Positions 27,286 through 37,499 are shown, counted from the first letter of the stretch. The stretch: DNA of 64,000 bases from Clostridium formicaceticum (GCF_001854185.1 NZ_CP017603.1:3534001-3598000), one strand, 5' to 3'. Notes: generated from the letters alone by a model not told the origin. Made by a program: numbers and translations.

Positions 27286-27312
27286 ATATTTGAATTGTCC
27301 TACTACTTAATA

Positions 27313-28092
27313 TTATCGTTTTATTTTTCTCAATTCTTCTAACAATCTGTCATTTAATATTCTTATATGTGTTCCCTTCATACCTAAAGACCTTGATTCA
27401 ATCACCCCTGCACTCTCAAACTTTCTTAAGGCATTCACGATAACGGAGCGAGTAATACCTACACGATCAGCAATCTTACTGGCTACCAAAAGACCTTCAT
27501 TGCCGTCCAGCTCATTGAAAATATGTTCTACAGCTTCTAATTCAGAGTAGGACAAAGTATCTATAGCCATTTGCACTACAGCTTTTTTTCTAGCTTCTTC
27601 TTCTATTTCTTCTGTTTTAGCCCTTAGGATTTCTAGTCCTACTACTGTAGCACTATATTCTACCATGACTAAATCTTCATCTTGAAATTGATCCTCATGT
27701 CTTGCTAAAACCATTGTACCTAACCTTTTTCCACTACCGTTGATAGGCACAATCGTTACTAGCTTGTTGTAACTTTCAACATCATAGATAAATACCTTCA
27801 ACAGTTCATCCTGTGTGATATTGGATTGTGTTTCTGTAATCTGCAACAATTGTTCATTATACTCTTCAGGAAACCTTTTTGTTCCTGTTTTTTCATCAAC
27901 GATAATCGGACAATCTGAAGCATCTGTTAGACTAACCCCCAATACTTTTCCTTTGGAACTAGCAACATAAACATTTGCATCTAATATCTCACTCAATATT
28001 CTGCAAAGTTCATTAAAAGACACTGCATTCTCCCCAGATTTTTGTAATATTTTATTAATTCTCCTAGTTTTTTCTAGTAAGTTGCTTTTCAT
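27313..28092 (-). CDS. codY: GTP-sensing transcriptional regulator CodY
   Basis: CodY senses GTP and branched-chain amino acids and represses or activates stationary-phase, motility and metabolism genes in Firmicutes. The 259-residue length equals that of B. subtilis CodY. An N-terminal GAF-like domain contains the effector region, and the C-terminal winged helix is seen in [21 protein letters not shown] start at ATG 28092 ([13 protein letters not shown]), eight bases after AAAGGAGG. The order hslV-hslU-codY-flgB matches B. subtilis (clpQ-clpY-codY-flgB). Confidence 0.97.
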   Translation of the reverse strand: MKSNLLEKTRRINKILQKSGENAVSFNELCRILSEILDANVYVASSKGKVLGVSLTDASDCPIIVDEKTGTKRFPEEYNEQLLQITETQSNITQDELLKVFIYDVESYNKLVTIVPINGSGKRLGTMVLARHEDQFQDEDLVMVEYSATVVGLEILRAKTEEIEEEARKKAVVQMAIDTLSYSELEAVEHIFNELDGNEGLLVASKIADRVGITRSVIVNALRKFESAGVIESRSLGMKGTHIRILNDRLLEELRKIKR

Positions 28093-28112
28093 TACACTTC
28101 CTCCTTTGTTCA

Positions 28113-29504
28113 TTATATAATATATTTATCTTCACTAAAAGTTTTCACTGTATTATCGAGTTTCTTCTTCACATACTGCTTATCTATGGTTATTTCTTTC
28201 TCTAATAGTTCTGGTGCTTCAAAAGAGATATCCTCTAACATCTTTTCTGTGATTGTATGTAGCCTTCTAGCACCAATATTATCCCCCTGCTCATTGCTTA
28301 TATAAGCAATCATAGCAATCTCATCTATAGCTTCCTCTAAAAAATGGATTTTTATACCTTCTGTTTCTAACAATAATTTGTATTGGGTTAGCAAAGCATT
28401 TTGTGGTTGCGTTAATATTTTTTTGAAGTCTTCTATTGTTAAGTTATTTAAGCCTACTCTAATTGGAAACCTTCCCTGCAATTCTGGTATTAAATCAGAA
28501 ACTTTAGCTATATGAAAAGCTCCGGCTGCAATGAAAAGAATATGATCTGTTCTTACAGGACCATACTTTGTCATCACTGTAGACCCCTCAATAATAGGCA
28601 AAATATCTCTCTGAACCCCTTCTCGTGATACATCAGGACCAGATCCTCCATGGCTACCAGCAATTTTATCTATCTCATCAATGAAAATGATTCCTTGTTG
28701 TTCTGCGTTGTTAACAGCAGTTGTTATCACTTCATCCATATCCACTAATTTTTGTGCTTCCTCTTCGATCAATATCTTTCTGGCTTCTGTTACGGTAACT
28801 TTTTTTCTTTTTGTTTTTTTAGGAATAATACCGCCTAACATATCCTGTAGGTTAATGTTCATTTCCTCGTTTCCCCCAGCAAATATTTCAAAGGTGCTGG
28901 GGCTACGATCCTCCATTTCTACTTCTACCAACACATTCTCTAACAAACCTTCTTTTAACTGTTTTTCAATTTGTTGTTTCTTTAGTTTTAAATCAGCTTC
29001 ATATTCTCCTTTTCCTACAGGTTCTTCCATAGGATTATTGGTTTTAAATAACATCTCAAATGGATTTTTAAAAGACGCTTCTTTACGTGGTGCAGGGTCT
29101 AATAAATCCAACAAACGATGCTGGGCTAACCTTTTGGCCTTCTCATAATTCTTTTTTATATATTTTTCCTTTATAATCCTTATAGAGGCCTCCACCAAAT
29201 CTCTAATCATAGATTCTACATCTCTGCCAACATAACCCACTTCTGTAAATTTAGTAGCTTCTACTTTAACGAAGGGAGCTTCTGTTAATTTAGCTAATCT
29301 CCTTGCGATCTCCGTTTTTCCCACCCCGGTTGGACCTATCATTAAAATATTTTTAGGCTTGATTTCTTCTTGAAATTCACAGGAAACCTTACTTCTTCTT
29401 ACTCTATTGCGTAAAGCAATCGCTACTGCCTTCTTAGCCTCCTGCTGCCCTATAATGTATTTATCTAATTCCTCTACAACTTGTCGTGGTGTAAATTCCT
29501 TCAT
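28113..29504 (-). CDS. hslU: ATP-dependent protease ATPase subunit HslU (ClpY)
   Basis: HslU unfolds proteins and feeds them to the HslV protease. The 463-residue AAA+ protein has Walker [14 protein letters not shown] near residue 58, the pore motif [20 protein letters not shown], a variable I domain and Walker [13 protein letters not shown] start at ATG 29504 ([14 protein letters not shown]): the GTG at 29513 overlaps the GCGAGG ribosome binding site. It is followed by codY and preceded by hslV. Confidence 0.97.
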   Translation of the reverse strand: MKEFTPRQVVEELDKYIIGQQEAKKAVAIALRNRVRRSKVSCEFQEEIKPKNILMIGPTGVGKTEIARRLAKLTEAPFVKVEATKFTEVGYVGRDVESMIRDLVEASIRIIKEKYIKKNYEKAKRLAQHRLLDLLDPAPRKEASFKNPFEMLFKTNNPMEEPVGKGEYEADLKLKKQQIEKQLKEGLLENVLVEVEMEDRSPSTFEIFAGGNEEMNINLQDMLGGIIPKKTKRKKVTVTEARKILIEEEAQKLVDMDEVITTAVNNAEQQGIIFIDEIDKIAGSHGGSGPDVSREGVQRDILPIIEGSTVMTKYGPVRTDHILFIAAGAFHIAKVSDLIPELQGRFPIRVGLNNLTIEDFKKILTQPQNALLTQYKLLLETEGIKIHFLEEAIDEIAMIAYISNEQGDNIGARRLHTITEKMLEDISFEAPELLEKEITIDKQYVKKKLDNTVKTFSEDKYII

Positions 29505-29528
29505 CCTTTTCACCTCGCTTTATTGTTG

Positions 29529-30062
29529 CTAAAGAGCCTCCACAATAATTTGATTATTTGTGAATACACATATATCTGCAGCAATTTCTAACGACTTCTT
29601 TACGATTTCACTACTAGATAAATCTGTGTTTTTTTTCAATGCAATTGCAGCTGCCAAAGCATAAGAACCACCAGAACCTATGGCAATCACATTATCATCA
29701 GGCTCTATGACTTCTCCTGATCCACTGATCACCAACATCGTCGTTTTGTTTAGTGCAATTAACATAGCCTCCAGCTTTGTTAATACTTTATCACGGCGCC
29801 AGCTTTGTGCCAGTTCCACCGCCGCTCTTTTCAAGTTGCCATCATGCTTTTCTAAAAAATTCTCAAATTTTTCTGCCAATGCGAAGGCATCCGCTACAGA
29901 ACCTGCAAAACCTATAAGCACTTCATCCTTATAAATTCTCCTCACTTTTTTAGCACAGTGTTTTATCACTGTTCTTTCTCCCAATGTAACCTGCCCATCT
30001 CCCGCTATAGCACAATCTTCCTCACTTTTTCTTACCGCCACGATTGTCGTACCCTTTAACAT
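29529..30062 (-). CDS. hslV: ATP-dependent protease peptidase subunit HslV (ClpQ)
   Basis: HslV is the proteasome-like threonine (in Bacillus, serine) peptidase partner of HslU. The 177-residue protein begins [11 protein letters not shown], so removal of four residues would expose Thr5 as the catalytic N-terminal nucleophile; this is the common bacterial type rather than the serine type of B. subtilis ClpQ. The conserved [12 protein letters not shown] and [12 protein letters not shown] are present. It is the first gene of hslV-hslU-codY and lies after the structured element at 30114-30213. Confidence 0.96.
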   Translation of the reverse strand: MLKGTTIVAVRKSEEDCAIAGDGQVTLGERTVIKHCAKKVRRIYKDEVLIGFAGSVADAFALAEKFENFLEKHDGNLKRAAVELAQSWRRDKVLTKLEAMLIALNKTTMLVISGSGEVIEPDDNVIAIGSGGSYALAAAIALKKNTDLSSSEIVKKSLEIAADICVFTNNQIIVEAL

Positions 30063-30113
30063 CTTTTATTCCACCACCCATCATTTATCATGATTTTGCT
30101 TTTAGAGTATAAG

Positions 30114-30213
30114 ACCCCCACCTCTAAGCGTTAGCGTAGGTGGGATTCTCAATCAGATGGAGTAGACTCTCCATCTGATTCCCCGATGTTCAGCTTTAGC
30201 TGGACGAGTTCAC
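30114..30213 (+). mobile_element. Three-hairpin element resembling an IS200/IS605 right end
   Basis: About 100 bases between topA and hslV fold into three successive hairpins: CCCACCT with AGGTGGG (30117-30123 and 30138-30144, with an inner CTAA/TTAG stem), a perfect 12-bp stem AATCAGATGGAG (30151-30162 and 30169-30180), and GTTCAGC with GCTGGAC (30188-30194 and 30199-30205, one G-U pair), ending GAGTTCAC. Hairpins at the 3 prime end finishing in a TTCAC-like tetranucleotide region are characteristic of IS200/IS605-type right ends and of the TnpB-associated guide RNA they encode. No tnpA or tnpB remains, so it is a solo remnant or a non-autonomous copy; the orientation is inferred from this resemblance. 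Confidence 0.42.
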
Positions 30214-30260
30214 TTATGCTAAATAATAGAACAGGTACTTAAATAAGTATATAAATCCTA

Positions 30261-32333
30261 CTAAGATTTCACTTCTCTAGTATATTTACACTCTTTATTG
30301 GTACACATGATTTTTTCGCTTTTTTTGTTTACTTTATGTGTAAGTAAACTATTGCAGTCTGGACATTTTTCATTGATGGGCCTACTCCATGAAACAAACC
30401 TACATTTTGGAAATTCACTACACCCATAAAAAATTCTTCCCTTTTTCGACTTTCTCTCTATAATTTCTCCATCTTCACATTTAGGGCATTTAACACCGAT
30501 TTTATGAACGATAGGTTTGGTAAAAGTGCAATCTGGATAATTAGAACAAGCTAAAAATTTTCCATAACGTCCATATTTTATAAGCATCTTTGCATTACAA
30601 ACTTCACAATCCTCATCACTTTCTTCTACCAAATCTATTTCTTCAATGTCCTCTTCTGCCTTCATCAACATTTTTTCGAAAAATACGTAGAAATTTTTTA
30701 TAAGTTGACGCCAATCTTCTTTTCCTTCTTCAATGTAATCCAGCCTTTTTTCAAAATCTGCTGTAAAGTTGATATCTATAATATCCGTAAAATACTCTTC
30801 TAGTATTTCAGTAACAAGAGCTCCTAATTCTGTTAATATTAAATGTTTTCCGTCCTTTTCTACATAACCCCTAGAAAGAATGGTACTTATGGTAGGAGAA
30901 TAGGTACTAGGGCGCCCAATTCCTAATTCCTCCATCGTTTTTACCAAAGAAGCCTCTGTATATCTTGCTGGAGGTTGCGTAAAATGTTGATTGGGTAGAA
31001 TATCAAGAACATTTACCAAGTCCCCTACTTTTAAAAGGGGTAAATTTAATTCTTCTGAGGTGGTAGCGAAGGAGTAAATTTTTAAAAATCCATCAAAATT
31101 TAATCTCGATCCAGTGGCTTTAAAGATGACATTTTCCACCTTTAGCTCAATACTTAAAGTATCGTAAATGGCTGCTGCCATCTGACTGGCTAAAAATCTC
31201 TCCCAAATCAATTTATATAACTTATATTGATCCTTTGATAAAGAAGGCTTTATGTGATCTGGTTGCCGAATAACATCCGTAGGCCGGATGGCTTCGTGCG
31301 CATCTTGTATTTCTTGATTTTTTTTAGCAGCTGTTTTAGGTTTTTCGTTTAAGTACTTTTCTCCCAAGTGATCCAGGATGTATTGCTGTGCACTCTTCTT
31401 AGCCTCTTCTGATAATCTAGTAGAATCAGTACGAATATAAGTAATTAATCCAACGGTTCCTTCCTTTTCAAGATCAATACCTTCGTACAGCTGCTGCGCA
31501 ACAGACATTGTTTTCTTTGTAGAGAATCCTAATTTATTAGAAGCTTCCTGCTGCAATGTACTGGTAGTAAAAGGAAGGTTAGGATTTCTTCTTTTACTGC
31601 TTTCCTTAACAGCTGTTACTATTAGATCTTTCTTCTCTATTAATTGAATGATCCTATTTACTTCTTCTTGTGACTTAATATCTTTATTCCCCAAATCATC
31701 GCTGGCAAACTTTACTTCAAACTTTTCTTTTTGATTTGTCTGTACTTTGAGCACTAAACTCCAATATTCTTCTGGAATAAAACTTTTTATCTCTTCTTCT
31801 CTATCTTTGATAATCTTTGTTGCTACAGATTGAACTCTACCAGCACTTAGGCCTTTACGCATTTTTCTCCAAAGAAGAGGGCTAATTTTATAACCTACTA
31901 GGCGATCTAACACTCTTCTAGCCTGCTGAGCATCTACCAAGCTTTTATCAATGATCCTAGGCTTTTTAATAGCATTTTTTACTGCATTTTTTGTAATTTC
32001 ATTAAACTCAATTCTACAAGGAATATCTTCTTGAATATTTAAAGCATTCGATAAATGCCAAGAAATTGCTTCTCCTTCTCTATCAGGGTCTGTTGCTAAA
32101 TAGATTTTTTTAGCTTTTTTTGCCTCTGCCCTAATTTCTTTTAATACTGGGCCTTTACCCCTAATTGTAATATATTGAGGATCAAAGTTGTTTTCTATAT
32201 CAATGCCAAGCTTACTTTTTGGCAGATCTATAATATGTCCAACAGAAGCTTTGACCACATAATTATTTCCTAAAAATTTTTTTATCGTTTTTGCTTTTGC
32301 AGGTGACTCCACAATTACTAAGGACTTTGTCAA
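30261..32333 (-). CDS. topA: DNA topoisomerase I
   Basis: Type IA topoisomerase relaxes negative supercoils. The 690-residue protein has the TOPRIM domain with the acidic triad region TDPDREGEAI near residue 81, catalytic Tyr299 in GLITYIRTDSTR, and three C-terminal zinc-ribbon repeats of the CxxC type (CEVC with CSNYPDC, CPKC with CSEFPKC, CPDC with CTNKEC). It starts at TTG 32333, behind GAGGTGAGGTGA. It follows dprA as in B. subtilis; the trmFO and xerC genes that follow topA there are missing here. Confidence 0.97.
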   Translation of the reverse strand: MTKSLVIVESPAKAKTIKKFLGNNYVVKASVGHIIDLPKSKLGIDIENNFDPQYITIRGKGPVLKEIRAEAKKAKKIYLATDPDREGEAISWHLSNALNIQEDIPCRIEFNEITKNAVKNAIKKPRIIDKSLVDAQQARRVLDRLVGYKISPLLWRKMRKGLSAGRVQSVATKIIKDREEEIKSFIPEEYWSLVLKVQTNQKEKFEVKFASDDLGNKDIKSQEEVNRIIQLIEKKDLIVTAVKESSKRRNPNLPFTTSTLQQEASNKLGFSTKKTMSVAQQLYEGIDLEKEGTVGLITYIRTDSTRLSEEAKKSAQQYILDHLGEKYLNEKPKTAAKKNQEIQDAHEAIRPTDVIRQPDHIKPSLSKDQYKLYKLIWERFLASQMAAAIYDTLSIELKVENVIFKATGSRLNFDGFLKIYSFATTSEELNLPLLKVGDLVNVLDILPNQHFTQPPARYTEASLVKTMEELGIGRPSTYSPTISTILSRGYVEKDGKHLILTELGALVTEILEEYFTDIIDINFTADFEKRLDYIEEGKEDWRQLIKNFYVFFEKMLMKAEEDIEEIDLVEESDEDCEVCNAKMLIKYGRYGKFLACSNYPDCTFTKPIVHKIGVKCPKCEDGEIIERKSKKGRIFYGCSEFPKCRFVSWSRPINEKCPDCNSLLTHKVNKKSEKIMCTNKECKYTREVKS

Positions 32334-32403
32334 TCACCTCACCTCCAGTACCTCATTGTTTTTGGAATAATTCGACAAAATTAATTCAATCCATTATATC
32401 AAT

Positions 32404-33495
32404 TTATTTATTTGCTGTAAATGTTTTTCCTGGCAACTGACATATAAATCCCTTTAATTCCAATATCGTTAATATTGTATTTAACTGAGAAATGTTTATA
32501 CCACTCTTATAAGCGATCAAATCTATATGAATAGGTTGCTCTTGAATCGTACGAAACACTTTCATTTCTTCCTCACTTAAAGTATTCTTTAACTGTTGCT
32601 TTTCCTTAAGATTCTTTAAAGGATACTTGTATTTAAGTTCTTCTATAATATCCTCTACATCTAATAAGATTTTAGCACCCTCTTTTATTAACTTATTTGT
32701 TCCTCTGCTTTGACTGCTGTTAATATTGCCTGGCAAAGCAAATACATCCTTGCCCTGCTGAAGGGCATGTTCCACTGTAATTAACGTGCCGCTTTTTTCA
32801 CCAGCCTCAATAACCACTACTCCATCAGACAGACCACTAATAATACGATTTCTTGCAGGAAAATGATGCTTTAGGGGTTGCATCTTAGGGCCATACTCAG
32901 ATAAGATACACCCTTTTTCTTCTATTTGCTTGTATAGATAATAATTGGACTTCGGATAGTATTGATCAATACCGCAACCTAACACGCCAATGGTATAGCC
33001 GCCCTTTTCCAGTGCCCCTTTGTGTCCTTCCGCATCAATCCCTAAAGCTAATCCACTAACAGTACCTACGCACCAATCTGCTAATTCTGCAGCAAATTTT
33101 TTAGCGGCCCATCTGCCATAAGCTGTAGACTTTCTAGCTCCTACAATTGAAATAAGAGGTTTATCAAAGTTTTTCTCTCCTTTTATGTATATTACATAGG
33201 GTGGATTGTATATACATTTTAATTTTTCGGGGTAATCTTCATCTAAAATAGTTATAACTTGAAAATCACTATGATCTATTTCCTCTATTAACATTTGTAA
33301 ATATTGTTTATGTCTAGTTTTGAACAATTTTTTTGCTATTATACGGTGATTATGCATTACCCGATATAAATTTTCTTCTTCTACATACCACAACTCTTGA
33401 AGGTTACCAAAATGTTTTATAAAACCTAATATCATCTCATAGGTAATGCTCCCTAAAGAATTAAGCCAAATCAGCAGATTTCTTTCATTTATCAT
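32404..33495 (-). CDS. dprA: DNA processing protein DprA (Smf)
   Basis: DprA loads RecA on incoming single-stranded DNA during transformation; it is also kept in many species not known to be transformable. The 363-residue protein has an N-terminal SAM-like helical region, the Rossmann-like core with ISIVGARKSTAYGR and GVLGCGIDQYYPKSN, RNRIISGLSDGVVVIEAGEKSG, and a C-terminal winged-helix-like domain. GGAGGTAAGGT precedes ATG 33495. It lies between comM and topA. Confidence 0.95.
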   Translation of the reverse strand: MINERNLLIWLNSLGSITYEMILGFIKHFGNLQELWYVEEENLYRVMHNHRIIAKKLFKTRHKQYLQMLIEEIDHSDFQVITILDEDYPEKLKCIYNPPYVIYIKGEKNFDKPLISIVGARKSTAYGRWAAKKFAAELADWCVGTVSGLALGIDAEGHKGALEKGGYTIGVLGCGIDQYYPKSNYYLYKQIEEKGCILSEYGPKMQPLKHHFPARNRIISGLSDGVVVIEAGEKSGTLITVEHALQQGKDVFALPGNINSSQSRGTNKLIKEGAKILLDVEDIIEELKYKYPLKNLKEKQQLKNTLSEEEMKVFRTIQEQPIHIDLIAYKSGINISQLNTILTILELKGFICQLPGKTFTANK

Positions 33496-33498
33496 ACC

Positions 33499-35034
33499 TT
33501 ACCTCCACATGATATTGTTAATCTTTCTATATTGAAGCGCCTCTGCTAGATGATGTACTTTTATTTCATCACTTTCTTCTAAGTCTGCAATTGTTCTAGT
33601 GATTTTTATTATTCTATTATAGGCTCTAGCACTTAAGCCCATTTTGTCAAAAGCATTACTTAGAAGACTTTGTGATGGACTATCAAGTTGACAATACTTT
33701 TTAATAGCAGCAGGTGTCAGCTCACTATTGAAGGTAAATCTATTTTTTTTATATCTCTCTAACTGCCTTTGGCGAGCCTTTTCTACTCTTTCTCTAATTT
33801 CCTTAGAAGTTTCTGTCTTTTTATTGCTGGTTAAATCTTTGTAAGAAACTGCACTTGTTTCTACGATAATATCCATCCTATCCAATAAAGGGCCTGATAC
33901 CTTTGCCGTATATCGTCGTACTTGTTGAGGCGTGCAGCTACAGTGATGCTGTGGCGCATCTGTTCCATGATAGCCACAAGGACAGGGATTCATAGCACAT
34001 ACCAACATAAATTTCGCGGGATAGGTAAAAGTTCCATTAACTCTAGATAGCGTAATAGACCCATTTTCTAATGGCTGCCTTAGTACTTCAAGCACACTTT
34101 TCGTAAACTCTGGTAATTCATCTAAAAAAAGTACACCATAATGGCTTAAGGATACTTCCCCTGGCTTAGGAACACGACCTCCGCCTGTTAGAGCAACCAT
34201 TGAAGCTGTATGGTGAGGTGCTCTAAAGGGACGTTGTGTTATTAATCCCTTCTGTGATGTCAACAATCCAGCAACACTATAAATCTTTGTTATTTCCATT
34301 GCCTCCTCAAAAGTAAGCTTTGGTAATATAGAGGGCAAAGCTGCTGCTGCCATGGTTTTACCTGAACCTGGAGGTCCTATCATCATGAGGTTATGACTTC
34401 CAGCTGCTACAATCTCTAAGCCCCGTTTTAAACTTTCTTGCCCTTTTAAATCTTTAAAATCTTGATGAAAATCCTGCTGATCCCAACGATGAAAAATAGT
34501 TCCTATAGAGGTTTCTAGTTGAATTTCATTATTAATAAAAGCTACCACTTCTTTCAATGAAGTTACGCCGATACATTCTATGCCTTCTACCAGCTTTGCT
34601 TCTTCGATATTCCCTAAAGGCAGGAGTACTTTTGTAAAACCTCTAGTACACATTTCCAACAGCATAGGTAAAACACCATTAACAGGATTGATTTGTCCAT
34701 CTAAGGATAGTTCTCCTAGTACGACAACTTCCGAAAAATCTGTTAGCCTTATTTGCTCAGAAGCTGCTAATATTCCTAAAGCAATTGGCAAATCAAAATA
34801 AGTGCCTTCTTTTCTCGTATCTGCTGGAGATAAGTTTACAGTAATCCTCTTTAAAGGAAAATCTAATTCACTATTTTTAATAGCGGCCCTCACCCGTTCC
34901 TTCGATTCCTTCAAAGCAGCATCAGGGAGGCCTACAATATTCATGGTTGGTAAGCCATTAGCTAAATCTACTTGTACCTCAATATCCGCCGCCAAAAGAC
35001 CATGAATGCAACAGGTTTTAACTTTTGCAAGCAT
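33499..35034 (-). CDS. comM: YifB/ComM family Mg-chelatase-like AAA+ ATPase
   Basis: ComM-family helicases promote branch migration of donor DNA during natural transformation. The protein is 511 residues from ATG 35034 (MLAKVKTCCIHGL), the usual family length; the open frame extends 20 codons further without support. It has an N-terminal Lon-protease-like fold domain, the AAA+ domain with GPPGSGKTMAAAALPSIL near residue 220 and VLFLDELPEF, and the C-terminal Mg-chelatase-type domain with a Cys-rich insert (CAMNPCPCGYHG). It is followed by dprA. Confidence 0.95.
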   Translation of the reverse strand: MLAKVKTCCIHGLLAADIEVQVDLANGLPTMNIVGLPDAALKESKERVRAAIKNSELDFPLKRITVNLSPADTRKEGTYFDLPIALGILAASEQIRLTDFSEVVVLGELSLDGQINPVNGVLPMLLEMCTRGFTKVLLPLGNIEEAKLVEGIECIGVTSLKEVVAFINNEIQLETSIGTIFHRWDQQDFHQDFKDLKGQESLKRGLEIVAAGSHNLMMIGPPGSGKTMAAAALPSILPKLTFEEAMEITKIYSVAGLLTSQKGLITQRPFRAPHHTASMVALTGGGRVPKPGEVSLSHYGVLFLDELPEFTKSVLEVLRQPLENGSITLSRVNGTFTYPAKFMLVCAMNPCPCGYHGTDAPQHHCSCTPQQVRRYTAKVSGPLLDRMDIIVETSAVSYKDLTSNKKTETSKEIRERVEKARQRQLERYKKNRFTFNSELTPAAIKKYCQLDSPSQSLLSNAFDKMGLSARAYNRIIKITRTIADLEESDEIKVHHLAEALQYRKINNIMWR

Positions 35035-35134
35035 CTTACTAACACTTCCTATCCAAATTAGATTGATATTAGTAAGATATTCTATATAGAACAAGTTTTC
35101 CCTTTATCTATTTTCTAAATATTCTTTATTTCCT

Positions 35135-35488
35135 TCAAAAAGCATTTTCGATATGATTTATTTCGTATTGATTTTTATTCTCGTTCCATTGAACCTCCAT
35201 CACATCAAAACGAAAATTCATGTTTTTTAATTTCTTGTATTGTATGTATTGTTCTGCCAACTTTATTAGCGTCACTTGTTTTTTATAGTTAACGGCCTCT
35301 CTAGCTAATCCAAAAGTCATTGTTTTCCTGGTTTTTACTTCCACAAATATAATCGTATCATCTTTTTGTGCAATAATATCTATTTCACCTAATCTTGTCC
35401 TATAATTGCTATTTAGTATGAGATAGCCTTTATTGATAAAATACTTTCTGCTTAATTGTTCTCCATAGTGGCCTGTTTTTTTCTTCAT
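35135..35488 (-). CDS. yraN: YraN family (UPF0102) nuclease-fold protein
   Basis: YraN proteins have an endonuclease-like fold, but no firmly established cellular role. The 117-residue protein shows the family start HYGEQLSRKYFINKGYLIL and the nuclease-like motif GEIDIIAQKDDTIIFVEVKT, where the D, E and K residues match the PD-(D/E)XK pattern. It lies between rnhB and comM, its usual place in Firmicutes. Confidence 0.93.
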   Translation of the reverse strand: MKKKTGHYGEQLSRKYFINKGYLILNSNYRTRLGEIDIIAQKDDTIIFVEVKTRKTMTFGLAREAVNYKKQVTLIKLAEQYIQYKKLKNMNFRFDVMEVQWNENKNQYEINHIENAF

Positions 35489-35507
35489 AGCGCCCCTCTC
35501 TCTCCAA

Positions 35508-36119
35508 TTAAAGCAATATTTTTTTTAAAAAACTTTTTCTATGCATATCCGTGGCACCGTATTTTATGAGGGCCTCTCTATGGGCTTTTGTTCCATAACC
35601 TTTGTGCTGATCTATACCATAAAGGGGATACGTCTCATGCCACTCCTTACACAATCTATCTCTTGTCACCTTAGCTATAATAGAAGCTGCAGCAATGCCA
35701 TGGACTAAATCATCGCCTTTAACAATAGGCTTTTGAGGGATACTGGTATCGATTTCTTCTGCATCAATAAGAATATAGTCAGGCGTTAATAAATTACCAT
35801 TTCTGTCTTTCAAATTTAAAACAGCCTCTTTCATTGCATGTCTTGTAGCATTCTTTATATTGATTTTATCTATCATCTCTGGAGAAACCATACCAATCCC
35901 CACAGCTAAAGCATTTTCTAGAATAATGGAATACATTGCTTCTCTTTTTTTAGGAGATAGTTTTTTAGAATCCTTTACTCCCTCTAGTTTAAGGCCTTTC
36001 GGGAAAATCACCGCTGCGGCTAATACAGAGCCAAAAAGACATCCCCTTCCCACCTCATCACAGCAAGCTATTTTCTCATACCCTTCTTGCCATATGCTCT
36101 CTTCAATTTCTAATTCCAT
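35508..36119 (-). CDS. rnhB: Ribonuclease HII
   Basis: RNase HII removes RNA from RNA-DNA hybrids and single ribonucleotides from DNA. The 203-residue protein has the DE pair Asp21-Glu22 in CCDEVGRGCLFG, the third acidic residue in LIDAEEI-like region and the C-terminal HxGYGT motif (DQHKGYGTKAHREAL). It follows rbgA and precedes yraN, an order common in Firmicutes. Confidence 0.96.
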   Translation of the reverse strand: MELEIEESIWQEGYEKIACCDEVGRGCLFGSVLAAAVIFPKGLKLEGVKDSKKLSPKKREAMYSIILENALAVGIGMVSPEMIDKINIKNATRHAMKEAVLNLKDRNGNLLTPDYILIDAEEIDTSIPQKPIVKGDDLVHGIAAASIIAKVTRDRLCKEWHETYPLYGIDQHKGYGTKAHREALIKYGATDMHRKSFLKKILL

Positions 36120-36184
36120 CCTATTGCCTATCCCCCTCTATTTTATAGCGCTATGTCTATGGATTTCCATACAATTACATATAG

Positions 36185-37030
36185 TTATACTGGTGTTTCT
36201 AAAGAAATTTTTCCAATTTTTCCTGCACGAAACTCATCCAAAACCATATTTGCTGTTCTCGTATAATTTATTCCTCCACCACCGATTATGCATCCACGAT
36301 TTTTTGCGATCCTATCCATTACCTCTATAGGTAACTCCAGCTCTTCTTCTACCTTGTATCTCTCTACCACCTTTTCTTTTTCCTTCCTCCATAAACTTTC
36401 TATGAGTTTCAAAGCCAAGGTTTCCGTATCCATGATTTCATCTTTAATGGCTCCTGTAAAAGCTAAGTTTAATGCAACTTCCTCATCTTCAAATTTAGGC
36501 CATAGGATTCCTGGCGTATCCAAGAGCTCCATATTTCCCCTTAATCGAATCCATTGCTTACCTTTGGTAACGCCTGGCCGATCACCGGTTTTAGCACTTT
36601 TTTTCCCTGCTAATCTATTAATAATAGAAGATTTTCCTACATTAGGAATCCCTACAATCATAATCCGTATCGCTCTGCTTCTACGTCCCTTTTGTTTCAA
36701 AGCCTCCATTTTTTCCTTCACAGCATTTTCAGCTTCTATCGTAACTTCTCTTAATCCCTTTCCCTCAATAGTATTCATGGGAATCGCTTTTAAACCCTGG
36801 GCCTTATAAAAGTCTATCCATTGTCTTGTAATGTTATCATTCGCTAGATCAGATTTATTCAAAACAACCACTTTAGGTTTATTCCCGATGATTTCATCTA
36901 TCATAGGATTTTTACTACTCAAAGGGATTCTTGCATCTAATAATTCAAACACCACATCTACTAGTTTTAACTGTTCTTTCAACAGTTCCCTAGTCTTCTT
37001 CATATGACCAGGATACCAATTAATATTCAT
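36185..37030 (-). CDS. rbgA: Ribosome biogenesis GTPase RbgA (YlqF)
   Basis: RbgA is needed for late assembly of the 50S subunit. The 281-residue protein is a circularly permuted GTPase: the G4 motif NKSD comes first (near residue 60), then G1 GIPNVGKSS (near 130) and G3 DTPG (near 175). The N-terminal INWYPGHMKKTRE is characteristic. It lies between rplS and rnhB, as in B. subtilis. Confidence 0.97.
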   Translation of the reverse strand: MNINWYPGHMKKTRELLKEQLKLVDVVFELLDARIPLSSKNPMIDEIIGNKPKVVVLNKSDLANDNITRQWIDFYKAQGLKAIPMNTIEGKGLREVTIEAENAVKEKMEALKQKGRRSRAIRIMIVGIPNVGKSSIINRLAGKKSAKTGDRPGVTKGKQWIRLRGNMELLDTPGILWPKFEDEEVALNLAFTGAIKDEIMDTETLALKLIESLWRKEKEKVVERYKVEEELELPIEVMDRIAKNRGCIIGGGGINYTRTANMVLDEFRAGKIGKISLETPV

Positions 37031-37104
37031 TTTATCTCTCCTTTTAAAATCACCGAAGGATCATTAGAAGAATTACACAAGCAGCATTACTGATTTATTA
37101 TTAT

Positions 37105-37137
37105 GTAAAATAAAGGGACTGTAACCAGTCCCTTTAT
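37105..37137 (-). terminator. Intrinsic terminator after rplS
   Basis: The arms 37110-37121 and 37126-37137 form a perfect 12-bp stem (ATAAAGGGACTG) with a four-base loop and TTTTA downstream on the minus strand. It starts three bases after the rplS stop and closes the ribosome block upstream of rbgA. Confidence 0.9.
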
Positions 37138-37139
37138 CT

Positions 37140-37490
37140 CTAGTACTTTTTCTTTTCTTTAATCTTAAAGGCAGCTTTACCAATTCTGTCTCTTAAGTAG
37201 AATAGCTTAGCTCTTCTTACTTTACCATGCTTCATTACTTCAATCTTTTCAATCTTAGGAGAGTGTAATGGGAAAGTCCTTTCTACACCAACACCATAAG
37301 AAATTCTTCTTACAGTAAAGGTTTCTGCAACGCTTCCACCTTGTTTTTTGATAACAATTCCTTCAAAAACCTGGATTCTTTCTCTGTTACCCTCTTTAAT
37401 TCTCACATGTACTTTTACTGTATCACCAGTATTAAAATCTACTACTTCGCTTTTTAATTGCTCTTTTTCAATTGCTCTGATTAAATCCAT
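37140..37490 (-). CDS. rplS: 50S ribosomal protein L19
   Basis: L19 lies at the subunit interface of the ribosome. The 116-residue protein shows the conserved [20 protein letters not shown] and the C-terminal [16 protein letters not shown]. It has its own promoter and a structured leader upstream and a terminator directly behind it, so it can be expressed apart from rimM-trmD. Confidence 0.98.
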   Translation of the reverse strand: MDLIRAIEKEQLKSEVVDFNTGDTVKVHVRIKEGNRERIQVFEGIVIKKQGGSVAETFTVRRISYGVGVERTFPLHSPKIEKIEVMKHGKVRRAKLFYLRDRIGKAAFKIKEKKKY

Positions 37491-37499
37491 AGTTGTACC

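Noticed and set aside
27018-27293. Plus-strand frame of 91 codons in the flgB-codY gap
   Set aside because: It begins with a poor start, runs through the codY terminator stem and has no recognisable domain; composition looks non-coding.
36288-36809. Plus-strand frame of 173 codons opposite rbgA
   Set aside because: Antisense to a clearly coding conserved gene; no ribosome binding site or family resemblance.
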